Assembly: GCA_016213245.1 (NCBI GenBank) | Contig: JACRBC010000120.1 | Coordinates: forward strand, 16,819 to 80,818 | Reading direction: 5' to 3' | Origin: Candidatus Solibacter usitatus | GTDB taxonomy: Bacteria > Acidobacteriota > Terriglobia > Bryobacterales > Bryobacteraceae | DNA: 64,000 bases | The notes under the pieces: generated by a model | Database searches by the model: none | Seen by the model: the letters and a program-made list of their open reading frames with translations, nothing else | What the model was told of the DNA's origin: nothing | Program-made: the position numbers and the translations under genes | Part shown: one piece after another, positions 33,073 to 42,459 of the stretch | How the letters are laid out: each line of letters starts with the position of its first letter | Position numbering within the stretch: the stretch's first letter is position 1

Positions 33073-33297
33073 ATGCGAACGACGCTTGAACTCGACGACG
33101 AAATCGTCCTTTTGGCCCGGCAACTCGCCCAGCAGCGCGGCCTGACAATCGGCCAGGTCATCTCCGGTTTGGCCCGCAAGGGGATGCAACCTGCCACTTC
33201 TGCCCGCGTTCGCAATGGCGTTCCACTTCTTCGGGCGAAAAAGAGCCCGGTGTTGCCTGCCCTGGATCTGGTGAACAGACTGCGAGACGAGCCATGA
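33073..33297 (+). CDS. VapB-type antitoxin
   Basis: 74 residues. Ribbon-helix-helix-like N-terminus MRTTLELDDEIVLLARQLAQ, the common opening of DUF2191/VapB antitoxins, then LTIGQVISGLARKGMQ and a basic/Pro C-terminal tail expected to bind the toxin. A TATTCT hexamer ends 6 bases before the ATG and no Shine-Dalgarno is seen. The stop overlaps the toxin ATG by 4 bases. Longer upstream frames (from 32902) read through the repeat and are not credible. Confidence 0.85.
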   Translation: MRTTLELDDEIVLLARQLAQQRGLTIGQVISGLARKGMQPATSARVRNGVPLLRAKKSPVLPALDLVNRLRDEP

Positions 33298-33743
33298 GTG
33301 TCGCTCTCCCGGACGTCAATGTTCTCGTGGCCCTGCTCGATCCCGCTCACCCCAACCACGATGCTGCGCACGCCTGGTTCCGGGTGCATCGCAGCCGGGG
33401 CTGGGCAACCACCCCACTGACGATCAACGGTTGCGTACGGGTCTTGAGCAATCCCGCCTATCCAACGGTGGAGTGCACGCCCGCTGAAGTGGTGGAGAGT
33501 CTGAAGGTCATCATGGCCTCTCCCAGCCACTGTTTCTGGCCGGATACCCTGTCAGTCGCCGATGAATCGGCCATCCACCCCCAGTTGCTCTCTGGCCACT
33601 CTCAGATCACGGATGCTTGCCTGCTCGCGTTGGCCGTCGCCAACGATGGACGGTTGGTCACGTTCGACCGACGGATACCGGTCAAGGCCGTGGCCGGCGC
33701 CCGTCCGGCGCACGTAGATCTGCTTTCCCCCCAGCGCCACTGA
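33294..33743 (+). CDS. VapC-type PIN-domain toxin
   Basis: 149 residues. PIN nuclease with its acidic residues visible: Asp7 in LPDVNVLVALLD, Asp in ITDACLLALAVANDGRLVTF and Asp in TFDRRIP, plus the NHDAAHAWF block. VapC toxins cut RNA, often initiator tRNA or 23S rRNA, and are held by VapB. Coupled to the antitoxin. Composition is slightly lower in GC than fabI next door, in line with a mobile toxin-antitoxin pair. Confidence 0.9.
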   Translation: MSVALPDVNVLVALLDPAHPNHDAAHAWFRVHRSRGWATTPLTINGCVRVLSNPAYPTVECTPAEVVESLKVIMASPSHCFWPDTLSVADESAIHPQLLSGHSQITDACLLALAVANDGRLVTFDRRIPVKAVAGARPAHVDLLSPQRH

Positions 33744-33773
33744 GCCCCCGGCGGTCCCGCCTGCCCCCCACGC

Positions 33774-33779
33774 TACAAT
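33774..33779 (+). promoter_or_regulatory. -10 box TACAAT, 9 bases before fabI
   Basis: TACAAT ends at 33779 and the ATG is at 33789. No -35 box and no clear Shine-Dalgarno, so fabI is a leaderless candidate. Confidence 0.5.
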
Positions 33780-33788
33780 AGAGAATTC

Positions 33789-34559
33789 ATGTCCCTGCTG
33801 CTCAAAGACAAGACCACGCTCGTCCTCGGTCTGGCCAATCGCTGGTCTCTGGCTTATTCCATCGCCCGCGCCTTCCGCCGCGAGGGCGCCCAGCTCATTC
33901 TCACCTACCAGGGCGAGCGCCAGAAGGACACCGTCGAAGAGCTGGCCCGGGAACTCACCGCCTCCCGCCTCATCTCCTGCGACGTCACCCAGGAGCACGA
34001 CCTCCAACACCTCTCCGAAATCCTGCGCGGCGAGGGAGACAAGATCGACGCCGTCGTCCACTCCATCGCATTCGCCAACAAGGAAGACCTGGCCCGCCCC
34101 TTCTATGAAACCTCTCGCGAAGGCTTCCTGCTCGCCCAGGAGGTCTCCTGCTACTCCCTGATCGCCGTCGCCCGCGCCGTCGCACCCGTGATGACCGAAG
34201 GCGGCTCCATCATGACCCTCTCCTACCTCGGCAGCCAGCGTGTCATGACCAACTACAACGTCATGGGCGTCGCCAAAGCCGCCCTGGAGGCCTCTGTCCG
34301 CTACCTCGCCTCCGAGTTGGGCCCCCGGAACATCCGCGTCAACGCCATCTCCGCCGGTCCCGTGAAAACCGCCTCCGCCCGCGGCATCAAGGATTTCTCC
34401 AAGATCCTCGACCGCGTTACCGAAACCGCCCCCCTACGCCGGCCCACTGACCCGGAAGAGGTCGCCGATTCCGCCGTCTTCCTCGCCTCCCACCTCGGCC
34501 GCGGCGTCACCGGCAACATCCTCTACGTCGACTCCGGCTACCAGATCATGGGCTTCTGA
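33789..34559 (+). CDS. fabI: Enoyl-[acyl-carrier-protein] reductase
   Basis: 256 residues. Last step of each fatty-acid elongation cycle, NAD(P)H-dependent. FabI-specific features: modified Rossmann start TTLVLGLANRWSLAYSIARA, DAVVHSIAFANKEDL, and the active-site Tyr-x6-Lys in YNVMGVAKAALEASVRYLA, then LGPRNIRVNAISAGPVKT and C-terminal GRGVTGNILYVDSGYQIMG. Length typical. Target of triclosan in other bacteria. It stands alone, not in a fab cluster. Confidence 0.96.
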   Translation: MSLLLKDKTTLVLGLANRWSLAYSIARAFRREGAQLILTYQGERQKDTVEELARELTASRLISCDVTQEHDLQHLSEILRGEGDKIDAVVHSIAFANKEDLARPFYETSREGFLLAQEVSCYSLIAVARAVAPVMTEGGSIMTLSYLGSQRVMTNYNVMGVAKAALEASVRYLASELGPRNIRVNAISAGPVKTASARGIKDFSKILDRVTETAPLRRPTDPEEVADSAVFLASHLGRGVTGNILYVDSGYQIMGF

Positions 34560-34590
34560 CCGCCCTGGGCGGCCTCCGCCGGCCCAATTG

Positions 34591-34627
34591 AAAATGCCCC
34601 GGACCCGCTTCCGGGCCCGGGGCGTTT
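34591..34627. terminator. Bidirectional intrinsic terminator between fabI and the TonB receptor gene
   Basis: The stem GCCCCGG...CCGGGGC (34596-34602 with 34617-34623) is extended by CCCG/CGGG and has a CTTC-type loop. AAAA lies on its left and GTTTCT on its right, so it can end transcripts from both convergent genes. Confidence 0.75.
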
Positions 34628-34645
34628 CTGTCCCGACTCAGACGT

Positions 34646-37600
34646 CTACCACATCACCTTGCCGCCGATCTGCAGGTAACGCGGCGCGCCAACGTCGTTG
34701 ATCTGGCCGAACGCCCGGTTGCCCAACTGCGTGTTGAAGCCGCCGAGGTTCATGTGGTTGAGCGCGTTGAAGGTCTCCAGCCGGAGCTGCACCTTCACCC
34801 GCTCCACCACGCGGATGTCCTTCAGCGCGAAGGCGCTCAGGTCGATCGAGCCCGGCCCGCGGATCACCCACTTGCCGGAGTTGCCGTAGGTCCAGTCCTT
34901 CGGCCGCGCAAACGCCGCCGTGTTGAAGTACTGGAACAGCGAACGCTTGTCCGGCGCCATGTACCATTCGCCCACCACGTCCGGCCGGCTGGCCACCTGC
35001 CGCGCCACGCCCGTCAGGCTCGGCATGAACAGGCGGCCGCTGGTGATGGTCCACACCCCAGACACGCTCCAGCCGCCCAGAATGCGGCCCAGGAAGCCCT
35101 GCTGCGTCTTGTACCAGGGCAGTTCGTAGGTGTGGCTCAGCACCATGTAGTGACGCCGGCTCTCTTCCAGCTCCGAGCGCTCCGCCCGCATGTTCAGCGG
35201 ATTCTGCATGCCTCCGGCGATGCCCTCGTTGCCGTAACCGATGATCTTGCCCAGCGTGTAGGACAGCGCATAGGTCAGGTTGCCCGTGCGCCGGCGGACA
35301 GCCATCTGCATCGAGTTGTAGCTCGAAGTCGACGACGGCTCCACGATGTTCATGCCGCTCAGCCCGCGGTAGGGCAGGAAGCGGCGCAGATCCACACCCT
35401 GATTGGCCGCCTGCACCTCGGGCGTCAGGAAGTTGATCGGCCGCGAGTACGACAGATGCCGCCCGCTGTTGCCCACGTAGCTCACGTCAAGCTGCGTCTT
35501 GAACGGCAGTAGCGTCTGGATCCCAACGCTGTAGTTGTACATCGTCGGCATCGCGTAGTCGTAGGGCAGCGAACTGGAGCCGATCGGGAACCGCGTGGTG
35601 TTCGGAATCCCGCTGGCCGGATTGTCGGCGAAGCCGTTGGAGATGCTCGTCGAGGACACCAGCGGCTCACGCGCGCCCAGGTACCAGCCCGAGTTGGCGA
35701 TGCCCGTCACGCCATGGAAAATGCCAGCCCCGGCACGCACCGCCAGCTTGCCGTCGCCCAACACGTCCCAGGCAAAGCTCAGCCGTGGCTGGAAGTTGTT
35801 CTTCCGCAGCGGATTGAAGCCCCGCGGCACGCCGCGGAACATCGCCGTGATCGCCGCATCGCTGACCTGCGGGATGCGCCCCTTGGCCGAATCCGGCCAG
35901 CCCGAACCCGGCAGCACCAGCCCGTTGTAGAGGTCGCCCGTGCCCGGCACGATCGACCCATTCGCCGCCACTTGCGGGGCTTTGGCCGGATCCCAGTACT
36001 GCGCCATGAACGCCACCAGGTTGTTGTCGCGCGCGTACCACGGCGCGATGAACGACCAGCGCAGGCCGTACTCCAGCGAGAACCGCCGGCTCATTCTCCA
36101 GCTATCCTGCACGTAGAACTCGCGCGCGAACGACTTGTAGATCGTCTGCACCGGCGAGCTCGATTCGCCGTAGCCGTCGAAATTGCCCAACAGCGCGTTG
36201 GCCCACGGGTTGCCCGAGTTCTTCGGATTCGACGCCGAGCTGCCAAAGCCGAACGACCCGTTGTCGTTCGCCTGGTTCAGCTCGTTCATGTTCATCCACT
36301 CCCAGTACAGCCCGGCCTTCAGCGTGTGCGAGCCCATGATTTTGCTAAAGTTCTCGCGCAGGATGAAGGTCGGCGTCCGCGCAAAGCTCGGATGGCCCGA
36401 CCCGCTGAAGCCCTGAAACCCCGTGATGCTGATGTTCGGAATGCGGTCCATCCGGTTGCCCGGAAACACCTCGGGGAATGTGAACCCCCACGTCGAGCGC
36501 TTCAATCCGTCGCCGATCAGCCGGAAATCCTCCCGGTAGTCCGAATAGCCGTAGCTCAGCTCGTTGATCGTCGTCGGATTGATCACCGTGTTCAGCGTCA
36601 ATACGTAGTTGTTGCCCCTCCTGTCGCGGTAGGCCTCGAACAACGGGATGTTGTTGCCCGTGTTGTCAAACACGGAAGTAAATTCCTGCCGCCCCGGCAG
36701 CGCCCGGAAGCTCAACTGCCAGTTCGGCTTGATGTTGTAGTCCAGCCGGTAGATGATGTCGTTGCTGGTGGTCGGCTGGGCTCTGAAGGCATAGTAGTTG
36801 CCTCCCGGCCCCGTGTAGTTCGGATCCGGATACATTTTTTGCAGCGACTTGCCCATGTTGCTGATCCGCGACGCCGGAATGATGTGGTTCGGGAACGGCT
36901 GCCCCGTGTCCGGATCGATCGGCTTGATGGCGCTGGCGCTGAAATTGCCCCCGCGCTCCAGCGCCGTCGGCACCACCGACATCTTCTGGTTGCTGCCCGA
37001 ATTGCGCCGCGCTTCCAGCCCGGCGAAGAAAAACAGCTTATTCTTCTCCGTGTTCCATTTGCCCGGGATGTACACAGGTCCGCCGACGTTGAATCCGAAA
37101 TTGTGATACCTGATCCTCGGCTTGGCCGCGCAGCCCACCACGTACGGGCACGCCGCCATCGTCTCGGCAAAGAAAAACTCGTATCCGGCGGCATGGAAGT
37201 CCTGCGTCCCGCGCCGCGTCGTGAAATTGATCTGCGCCCCCGTCGAACGCCCGTACTCCGGCGCGTAGTGCGTCGTGTGCACCTTGACTTCCTCGATGAA
37301 GTCCACGCCCATGATGCTGTTCTGTTGCACCCCGTCGCGGTTGCGGCCGTTGTTGATGCCGTCCACCGTGATGAAGTTCATATCCTTCCGCTGGCCGTTG
37401 ATCTGCAACCCGCCCATCGAGAAGCTGCCGCCGCGAAAATCCGTCATGAAGTTGCCGTAGCGCGAAATCACTCCCGGCATGATGCCCAGCATGTAGAACG
37501 GGTTGCGGCCCGGCAGCGCGAAGTTCTGCAACTGCGCTCGTGTGATCATGCGCGACACTTCGCCGTTCGATGTCTCCACCATCGGCGCATCGGTCGTCAC

Positions 37601-37939
37601 TTCCACCTTCTCCGTCAACTGCCCTACTTCCAGTTGCAGCTTCAACAAGAGAACGGCGTCCGCGTCCAGCCGCACCGCCGTCCGCGTCAGAGTCTTGAAG
37701 CCCGCCGCCTCCACCTTCACGTCATAGTTCCCCACCGGCAGAGTCACCACCGTGAAGTAGCCGTTGTCGTTGCTCGTCGTCTCCCGGGTCAACCCGATCG
37801 ACGGCGCCGACACCGTCACCTTGGCCCCGGGCACCAACGCGCCCGAAGCGTCCACAACCTCTCCGGAAATCGTCCCGCGGCTCTGCCCCAGTAGCGACGC
37901 CGCGAGCAGAGTCACAAATGCCGTCAGTCGTAGTTTCAT
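34646..37939 (-). CDS. Oar-like TonB-dependent receptor with carboxypeptidase regulatory-like domain
   Basis: 1097 residues; ATG 37939 with GGGAGG just upstream was chosen over the longer frame because it opens the signal peptide (FVTLLAASLLGQS). Residues 25-105 are a CarboxypepD_reg domain (GTISGEVVDASGALVPGAKV, NGYFTVVTLPVGNYDVKVEA). The plug region has ITVDGINNGRNRDGVQQNSI and IEEVKVHTTHYAPEYGRSTG. The long beta-barrel ends in aromatic KVMW. This large family is expanded in Acidobacteriota and thought to import or sense large glycans or peptides. No substrate can be named. Confidence 0.92.
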   Translation of the reverse strand: MKLRLTAFVTLLAASLLGQSRGTISGEVVDASGALVPGAKVTVSAPSIGLTRETTSNDNGYFTVVTLPVGNYDVKVEAAGFKTLTRTAVRLDADAVLLLKLQLEVGQLTEKVEVTTDAPMVETSNGEVSRMITRAQLQNFALPGRNPFYMLGIMPGVISRYGNFMTDFRGGSFSMGGLQINGQRKDMNFITVDGINNGRNRDGVQQNSIMGVDFIEEVKVHTTHYAPEYGRSTGAQINFTTRRGTQDFHAAGYEFFFAETMAACPYVVGCAAKPRIRYHNFGFNVGGPVYIPGKWNTEKNKLFFFAGLEARRNSGSNQKMSVVPTALERGGNFSASAIKPIDPDTGQPFPNHIIPASRISNMGKSLQKMYPDPNYTGPGGNYYAFRAQPTTSNDIIYRLDYNIKPNWQLSFRALPGRQEFTSVFDNTGNNIPLFEAYRDRRGNNYVLTLNTVINPTTINELSYGYSDYREDFRLIGDGLKRSTWGFTFPEVFPGNRMDRIPNISITGFQGFSGSGHPSFARTPTFILRENFSKIMGSHTLKAGLYWEWMNMNELNQANDNGSFGFGSSASNPKNSGNPWANALLGNFDGYGESSSPVQTIYKSFAREFYVQDSWRMSRRFSLEYGLRWSFIAPWYARDNNLVAFMAQYWDPAKAPQVAANGSIVPGTGDLYNGLVLPGSGWPDSAKGRIPQVSDAAITAMFRGVPRGFNPLRKNNFQPRLSFAWDVLGDGKLAVRAGAGIFHGVTGIANSGWYLGAREPLVSSTSISNGFADNPASGIPNTTRFPIGSSSLPYDYAMPTMYNYSVGIQTLLPFKTQLDVSYVGNSGRHLSYSRPINFLTPEVQAANQGVDLRRFLPYRGLSGMNIVEPSSTSSYNSMQMAVRRRTGNLTYALSYTLGKIIGYGNEGIAGGMQNPLNMRAERSELEESRRHYMVLSHTYELPWYKTQQGFLGRILGGWSVSGVWTITSGRLFMPSLTGVARQVASRPDVVGEWYMAPDKRSLFQYFNTAAFARPKDWTYGNSGKWVIRGPGSIDLSAFALKDIRVVERVKVQLRLETFNALNHMNLGGFNTQLGNRAFGQINDVGAPRYLQIGGKVMW

Positions 37940-37965
37940 AGACCTCCCTTCCAACATTCGATTGG

Positions 37966-37971
37966 AGTGTA
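37966..37971 (-). promoter_or_regulatory. -10-like TACACT for the Oar-like receptor gene
   Basis: Minus-strand TACACT is 26 bases upstream of the ATG at 37939, with the GGGAGG ribosome site between. Confidence 0.35.
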
Positions 37972-38074
37972 ACACCAAAACCGGCCTATTGGAACGAGAA
38001 GCGGAACGGCGTGCCGTTTTTTCACATTTGCTGATTCTCCGCCCGCCGGCCCCGGCTTCTGGTACAACTTCTTC

Positions 38075-38223
38075 ATGTCTCTCCTCACGCTCCTGGAAGA
38101 GCACGGCGTCCTCGACAATTTCAGGCGCTTGAGCAACCCGGCCGACTACACCCCCCGCCGCGGCCCCCTCTACACCGACTCCGGCATCTATAAGTGGATC
38201 GAGGCCGCCGCCTGGAGCCTCTA
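38075..38223 (+). pseudogene. 49-codon fragment resembling the GH127 (DUF1680) N-terminal region
   Basis: Reads EEHGVLDNFRRLSNPADYTP, then GPLYTDSGIYKWIEAAAWSL and a TAG. GH127 beta-L-arabinofuranosidases carry a block of the form GVLDNFRR...DSDVYKWLEA.AWSL about 80 residues into the protein. Here it is cut off on both sides: the sequence upstream belongs to the receptor promoter, and no GH127 continuation is seen in any frame downstream. Best explained as a remnant of a deleted gene. Confidence 0.55.
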
Positions 38224-38610
38224 GGACACCCTCTCCGTAAACGGCACACGGCCCTCAGGCAATTTACTCTCCACGAGGGGGGCCCTTCCACCCCTCCATG
38301 AGCCAAGCAGCCTGGTTTCGCTCCGAGTTTTGCCAGTCGGTGACCGGGGAAGCACAAAAACCTCCTCAATCCTCTCAACCACTTGCGGCCCAACGCCTTC
38401 AGCCCCCCTCCCGGCCCGGTGTATTCCATCTCCATGCTGACCACCACACGCCATCTCGCCGCCTCTCACCGCCGGAGCTCCGTCCATGCCTTCAACCACC
38501 CCGGAATGGAGCAAATAGTAAAAAAAACCAAAACGACCCTAGTCCCAAAATCGGACACCCCCCAACCCGCCCCGCCACGCTCGCCATGCTCCATCCACCC
38601 CCCCAGATAG
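38224..38610. other. Stretch without a recognisable gene
   Basis: About 390 bases between the GH127-like remnant and the promoter of the gamma-glutamyltransferase gene. Frames open on both strands (for example minus 38221-38514) but have no recognisable domain or ribosome site. Composition is odd: a long C-rich run, an A-rich patch at 38518-38530, and CCACGAGGGGGG-like stretches. Probably decayed sequence. Confidence 0.4.
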
Positions 38611-38616
38611 TACAAT
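38611..38616 (+). promoter_or_regulatory. -10 box TACAAT, 8 bases before the gamma-glutamyltransferase gene
   Basis: TACAAT is followed by 8 bases and the ATG at 38625. No Shine-Dalgarno. Likely promoter of the whole operon to 45874. Confidence 0.5.
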
Positions 38617-38624
38617 CAGGTTTC

Positions 38625-40313
38625 ATGCGAAATCTGCGCGTTTTCGCGACTCTCGCGCTTGCCTGCGCACTCCCCAGCTCCGCCTTCGCCCGCGAGCCCG
38701 TCCGCGCCCGCCGCGCTATGGTCGTCGCCCAGGAGCCCAACGCCACCGATGCCGGCGTCTCCATCCTCAAGGCCGGCGGCAACGCCGTCGACGCCGCCGT
38801 CGCCACCGCCTTCGCCCTCGCCGTCACCCACCCCTCCGCTGGCAACATCGGCGGCGGCGGATTCCTCCTCGCCCGCTTCGCTTCCGGCCAGTCTACTTTC
38901 ATCGACTTTCGCGAGATGGCCCCCGCCTCCGCCTCTCGCAACATGTACATCGGCCCCGATGGCAAGCCTACCCGCGACTCCGTCGTCGGCTGGCGCGCCG
39001 CCGGCGTCCCCGGCGCCGTCCGCGGCCTCGCCCTCGCCCACCGCAAGTACGGCAAGCTCCCTTGGGCCCGCCTCCTCCAGCCCGCCCTCGCTCTCGCCGC
39101 CAACGGCGTCGTTCTCTCCTACGCCGAGGCCCACTCCATGTGCGGCGCCCGTAAGCTGCTCGGTGAGTTCCCCGAGTCCAAACGCATCTTCCTCAACGGC
39201 GGCGCCTGCTTCGAGCCCGGCGACACCCTCCGCCAACCCGAGCTCGCCCAGGTCCTCTCCCGCATCGCCGCCAACCCCGAGGACTTCTACACCGGCTCTA
39301 CCGCCCGCATCCTCGCCGAGGAGATGAAGAAACACGGCGGGGAAATCACCCTCGCCGACCTGGCCGCCTACAAGCCCGTCGAGCGCCGCCCCCTCGCCGG
39401 TTCCTATAAAGGCCACGACATCCTCACCGCCCCGCCCCCCTCCTCCGGCGGCATCGGCATCCTTCAGATGCTCGGCATGCTCGAAGGCTCCGGCTACGAA
39501 AAGGCCGGCGCCGGCTCCGCCGCCTCTTCCCACTACCTCGCCGAAGTCATGCGCCGCTACTTCGCCGACCGCTCCGAGTTCCTCGGCGACTCCGACTTCG
39601 TCAAGGTCCCTGTCGCCGGCCTCCTTCAGCCTTCCTACATCGCCTCCCGCCGCGCTTCCATCGATCCCCTCAAGGCCACCCCCAGCTCCACTCTCGGCGC
39701 CGGCACGCCCCCCGCCGCCGAGTCCACCCACACCACCCATCTCAACGTCGTCGATGAAGGCGGCAACGCCGTCGCCCTCACCTACACCATCAATAACTCC
39801 TACGGCAACGGCGTCACCGTCCCCCGCCTCGGCTTCCTCCTCAATAACGAGATGGACGACTTCGCCGCCCAGCCCGGCGGCCCCAATATGTTCGGCCTCA
39901 TCCAGGGCGAGGCCAATGCCATCGCCCCCGGCAAACGCCCCCTCTCCGCCATGACCCCCACCATCGTCACCCGCGGCAACCAGCTCCTTCTCGTCCTCGG
40001 AGCCCCCGGCGGGCCGCGCATCATCAACGGCGTCCTGCAGGTCATCGCCAACGTCCTCGACTTCCACATGAACGTCCAGCAGGCCGTCGATCAGCCCCGC
40101 CTCCACCACCAGTGGATGCCCGACCAGCTGCTCCTCGAACCCGGCTTCAGCCCCGACACCAAAGCCCTGCTCCAGCAGCGCGGCCACACCCTCGGCGATA
40201 TCTCCGGGGTCGGCTCGGTCGAGGCCATCATGGTTGAACGCCCAGCCTCCGGCCGCCCCTGGCTCGCCGGAGCACAGAACGGCCGCAGCGCCGGAAAGGC
40301 CGCCGGGTACTGA
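38625..40313 (+). CDS. ggt: Gamma-glutamyltransferase precursor
   Basis: 562 residues, signal peptide VFATLALACALPSSAFA. Ntn-hydrolase that breaks glutathione and other gamma-glutamyl compounds in the periplasm. Large-subunit motifs: DAGVSILKAGGNAVDAAVAT, THPSAGNIGGGGFLL and PPPSSGGIGILQMLGML. The self-cleavage and nucleophile site is Thr370 in ESTHTTHLNVVD, and the small subunit carries YTINNSYG, GFLLNNEMDDF and PLSAMTPTIV. The frame is open upstream, but the ATG after TACAAT opens the signal peptide. First gene of a tight operon; the next ATG is 1 base after its stop. Confidence 0.95.
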   Translation: MRNLRVFATLALACALPSSAFAREPVRARRAMVVAQEPNATDAGVSILKAGGNAVDAAVATAFALAVTHPSAGNIGGGGFLLARFASGQSTFIDFREMAPASASRNMYIGPDGKPTRDSVVGWRAAGVPGAVRGLALAHRKYGKLPWARLLQPALALAANGVVLSYAEAHSMCGARKLLGEFPESKRIFLNGGACFEPGDTLRQPELAQVLSRIAANPEDFYTGSTARILAEEMKKHGGEITLADLAAYKPVERRPLAGSYKGHDILTAPPPSSGGIGILQMLGMLEGSGYEKAGAGSAASSHYLAEVMRRYFADRSEFLGDSDFVKVPVAGLLQPSYIASRRASIDPLKATPSSTLGAGTPPAAESTHTTHLNVVDEGGNAVALTYTINNSYGNGVTVPRLGFLLNNEMDDFAAQPGGPNMFGLIQGEANAIAPGKRPLSAMTPTIVTRGNQLLLVLGAPGGPRIINGVLQVIANVLDFHMNVQQAVDQPRLHHQWMPDQLLLEPGFSPDTKALLQQRGHTLGDISGVGSVEAIMVERPASGRPWLAGAQNGRSAGKAAGY

Positions 40314-40314
40314 T

Positions 40315-41145
40315 ATGCTCCACGCTCTCTCCACACACGTCCTCGCCCCCCATCGCCTCAACACCGTCTGGCTCGACCGCATCTGGAACGCCGGCATCCC
40401 CCTGGTCGAGATCTTCTGCGCCCGCCAGCACTTCGACTACCGCGACCCCTCCCACGTCAACGAGCTCGGCTACTGGTTCCGCGACTCTGAGCTCCAGTGC
40501 CACGCCCTCCACGCGCCCATGTTCAGCGACGACTGCTGGGGCCGCTCCGGCCCCGGCGCCGTCATCACCCTCACCGAAACCTCCAAGCCCCGCCGCCTCG
40601 AAAACATCGACGAAATCAAGCGCGCCATCGCGGTCGCCGAAAAGATCCCCTTCAAGTACCTCATCCAGCACCTCGGCGTCGCCGGCGAGGAGTACGACGA
40701 CTTCAAACTCGACGCCGCCTTCACCGCGCTGGAAGACCTGCACCTGTTTGCCAAGAACCGCGGCGTCGAGATCCTGCTCGAAAACATCCCCAACCGCCTC
40801 TCCTCCGCCGAACGCCTCATCCACTTCAACGAGATCACCCACCTCAACCTCGGCTTCTGCCTCGACACCGGCCACGCCAACATCATGGACGGCCTCGACT
40901 CCACCTTCAACCTCATGCAGGACCGCATCCGCTCCACCCACATCCACGACAACAACGGCGTCGACGACGTCCACCTCTTCCCCACCCTCGCCCCCGGCGG
41001 CTCCATCGACTGGAAACGCGCCATGACCCTCCTCCGCTCCCGCTCCTCCCAGTACCCCCTGCTGCTGGAGCTCAAGGACTCGCCCGCCTTCCCCCACCCC
41101 CTCGATGCCGCCCGCCAGATCTTCTTGAACCTGGAGAATCTCTAA
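40315..41145 (+). CDS. Sugar phosphate isomerase/epimerase family protein (TIM barrel)
   Basis: 276 residues. AP-endonuclease-2-like (PF01261) TIM barrel: [72 protein letters not shown] and [17 protein letters not shown], with metal-ligand Glu/His/Asp positions preserved (ENIP, DTGH, HIHDN). The family covers isomerases, epimerases and endonuclease IV; the exact substrate is unknown. It overlaps asnS by one base. Confidence 0.85.
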   Translation: MLHALSTHVLAPHRLNTVWLDRIWNAGIPLVEIFCARQHFDYRDPSHVNELGYWFRDSELQCHALHAPMFSDDCWGRSGPGAVITLTETSKPRRLENIDEIKRAIAVAEKIPFKYLIQHLGVAGEEYDDFKLDAAFTALEDLHLFAKNRGVEILLENIPNRLSSAERLIHFNEITHLNLGFCLDTGHANIMDGLDSTFNLMQDRIRSTHIHDNNGVDDVHLFPTLAPGGSIDWKRAMTLLRSRSSQYPLLLELKDSPAFPHPLDAARQIFLNLENL

Positions 41146-42458
41146 TGTCCGACTACCGCCGCATCACCATCGCCAGCGCCGGCGCCCACGCCGGTGAGCC
41201 CGTCGAGATCGCCGGCTGGCTCTACAACCTCCGCAAGTCCGGCAAGATCATCTTCCCCCTCCTCCGCGACGGCAGCGGCATCCTCCAGGGCGTCTGCGTC
41301 AAGAGCCAGGTCCCCGAACAGGTCTTCGAGGACCTCAAGAACCTCACCCAGGAGTCCTCAGTCATCGTGCGCGGCAAATGCCGCGCCGAACAGCGCGCCC
41401 CCGGCGGCTTCGAGATGGACGTCGAATCCGTCCAGATCGTCCAGCGCGTCCCCGAAGACACCCCCTACCCCATCACCCCCAAGGACCACGGCACCGAGTT
41501 CCTCTTCGACCACCGCCACCTTCACCTTCGCTCCCGCCGCCAGCACGCCGTCCTCAAAATCCGCCACGAGATCATCAAGGCCATCCGCGACTACTTCGAC
41601 TCCAACGGCTTCACCCTCGTCGATTGCCCCATCTTTACCCCTGCCGCCTGCGAAGGTACTACCACTTTGTTCGAGGTGAACTACTTCGACGAGGAGAAGG
41701 TCTATCTCACCCAGTCCGGCCAGCTCTACAACGAGGCCACCGCCATGGCCTTCGGCAAGACCTACTGCTTCGGCCCTACCTTCCGTGCCGAGAAGTCCAA
41801 GACCCGCCGCCACCTCACCGAGTTCTGGATGGTCGAGCCCGAAATGGCCTATGCCGACCTGGAAGACGTCAAGCGCGTCGCCGAAGAGCTGATCGTCTTC
41901 ATGACCGGCCGTGTGCTCGAGAACCGCCAGACCGAGCTCGCCACACTGGAGCGTGACGTCTCTAAGCTGGAGGCGATCAAGGGGCCTTTTCCCCGCATCT
42001 CTTATGACGACGCCGTCAAGATCCTCCAGGGCAAGGGCAGCGAGATCCAGTGGGGCGGCGACTTCGGCGGCGCCGACGAGACCCTCCTCTCCGAGGAGTT
42101 CGACCGGCCCGTCATGGTCGATCGTTACCCCTCTGAGGTCAAGGCCTTCTACTTCCAGCCCGACCCCAATCGCCCCGAGGTCGCCCTAGGCGTCGACGTC
42201 ATCGCCAGTGAAGGTTACGGCGAGATCATCGGCGGCGGCCAGCGCATCCACGACTACGATCTGCTCCTGCGCCGCATCCAGGAACACCACCTCCCCCCGG
42301 AGGCCTTCAACTGGTATCTCGACCTGCGCCGCTTCGGCTCCGTCCCCCACGGCGGCTTCGGCATGGGCGTCGAGCGCGCCGTCGCCTGGATGTGCGGCCT
42401 GGAGCACATCCGCGAAACCATCGCCTTCCCCCGCATGCTCTACCGCACGAGGCCCTAG
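41145..42458 (+). CDS. asnS: Asparaginyl-tRNA synthetase
   Basis: 437 residues. Class IIb synthetase charging tRNA-Asn. N-terminal OB-fold anticodon domain ([30 protein letters not shown]), motif 1 region [20 protein letters not shown], motif 2 [20 protein letters not shown], and motif 3 [20 protein letters not shown]. The [20 protein letters not shown] block and the FGPTFRAE start of motif 2 fit AsnRS better than AspRS. A direct AsnRS suggests Asn-tRNA need not be made through transamidation. Embedded in the operon between TIM-barrel and arginase genes. Confidence 0.94.
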   Translation: MSDYRRITIASAGAHAGEPVEIAGWLYNLRKSGKIIFPLLRDGSGILQGVCVKSQVPEQVFEDLKNLTQESSVIVRGKCRAEQRAPGGFEMDVESVQIVQRVPEDTPYPITPKDHGTEFLFDHRHLHLRSRRQHAVLKIRHEIIKAIRDYFDSNGFTLVDCPIFTPAACEGTTTLFEVNYFDEEKVYLTQSGQLYNEATAMAFGKTYCFGPTFRAEKSKTRRHLTEFWMVEPEMAYADLEDVKRVAEELIVFMTGRVLENRQTELATLERDVSKLEAIKGPFPRISYDDAVKILQGKGSEIQWGGDFGGADETLLSEEFDRPVMVDRYPSEVKAFYFQPDPNRPEVALGVDVIASEGYGEIIGGGQRIHDYDLLLRRIQEHHLPPEAFNWYLDLRRFGSVPHGGFGMGVERAVAWMCGLEHIRETIAFPRMLYRTRP

Positions 42459-42459
42459 C

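Noticed and set aside
38221-38514. 97-codon minus-strand ORF in the gap before ggt, considered as an intron- or transposon-encoded fragment
   Set aside because: No reverse transcriptase, transposase or intron motif can be recognised, and there are no flanking repeats.
38616-40397. 593-codon minus-strand frame antisense to the gamma-glutamyltransferase gene
   Set aside because: Same shadow effect; the + strand gene has complete family motifs including the nucleophile Thr.
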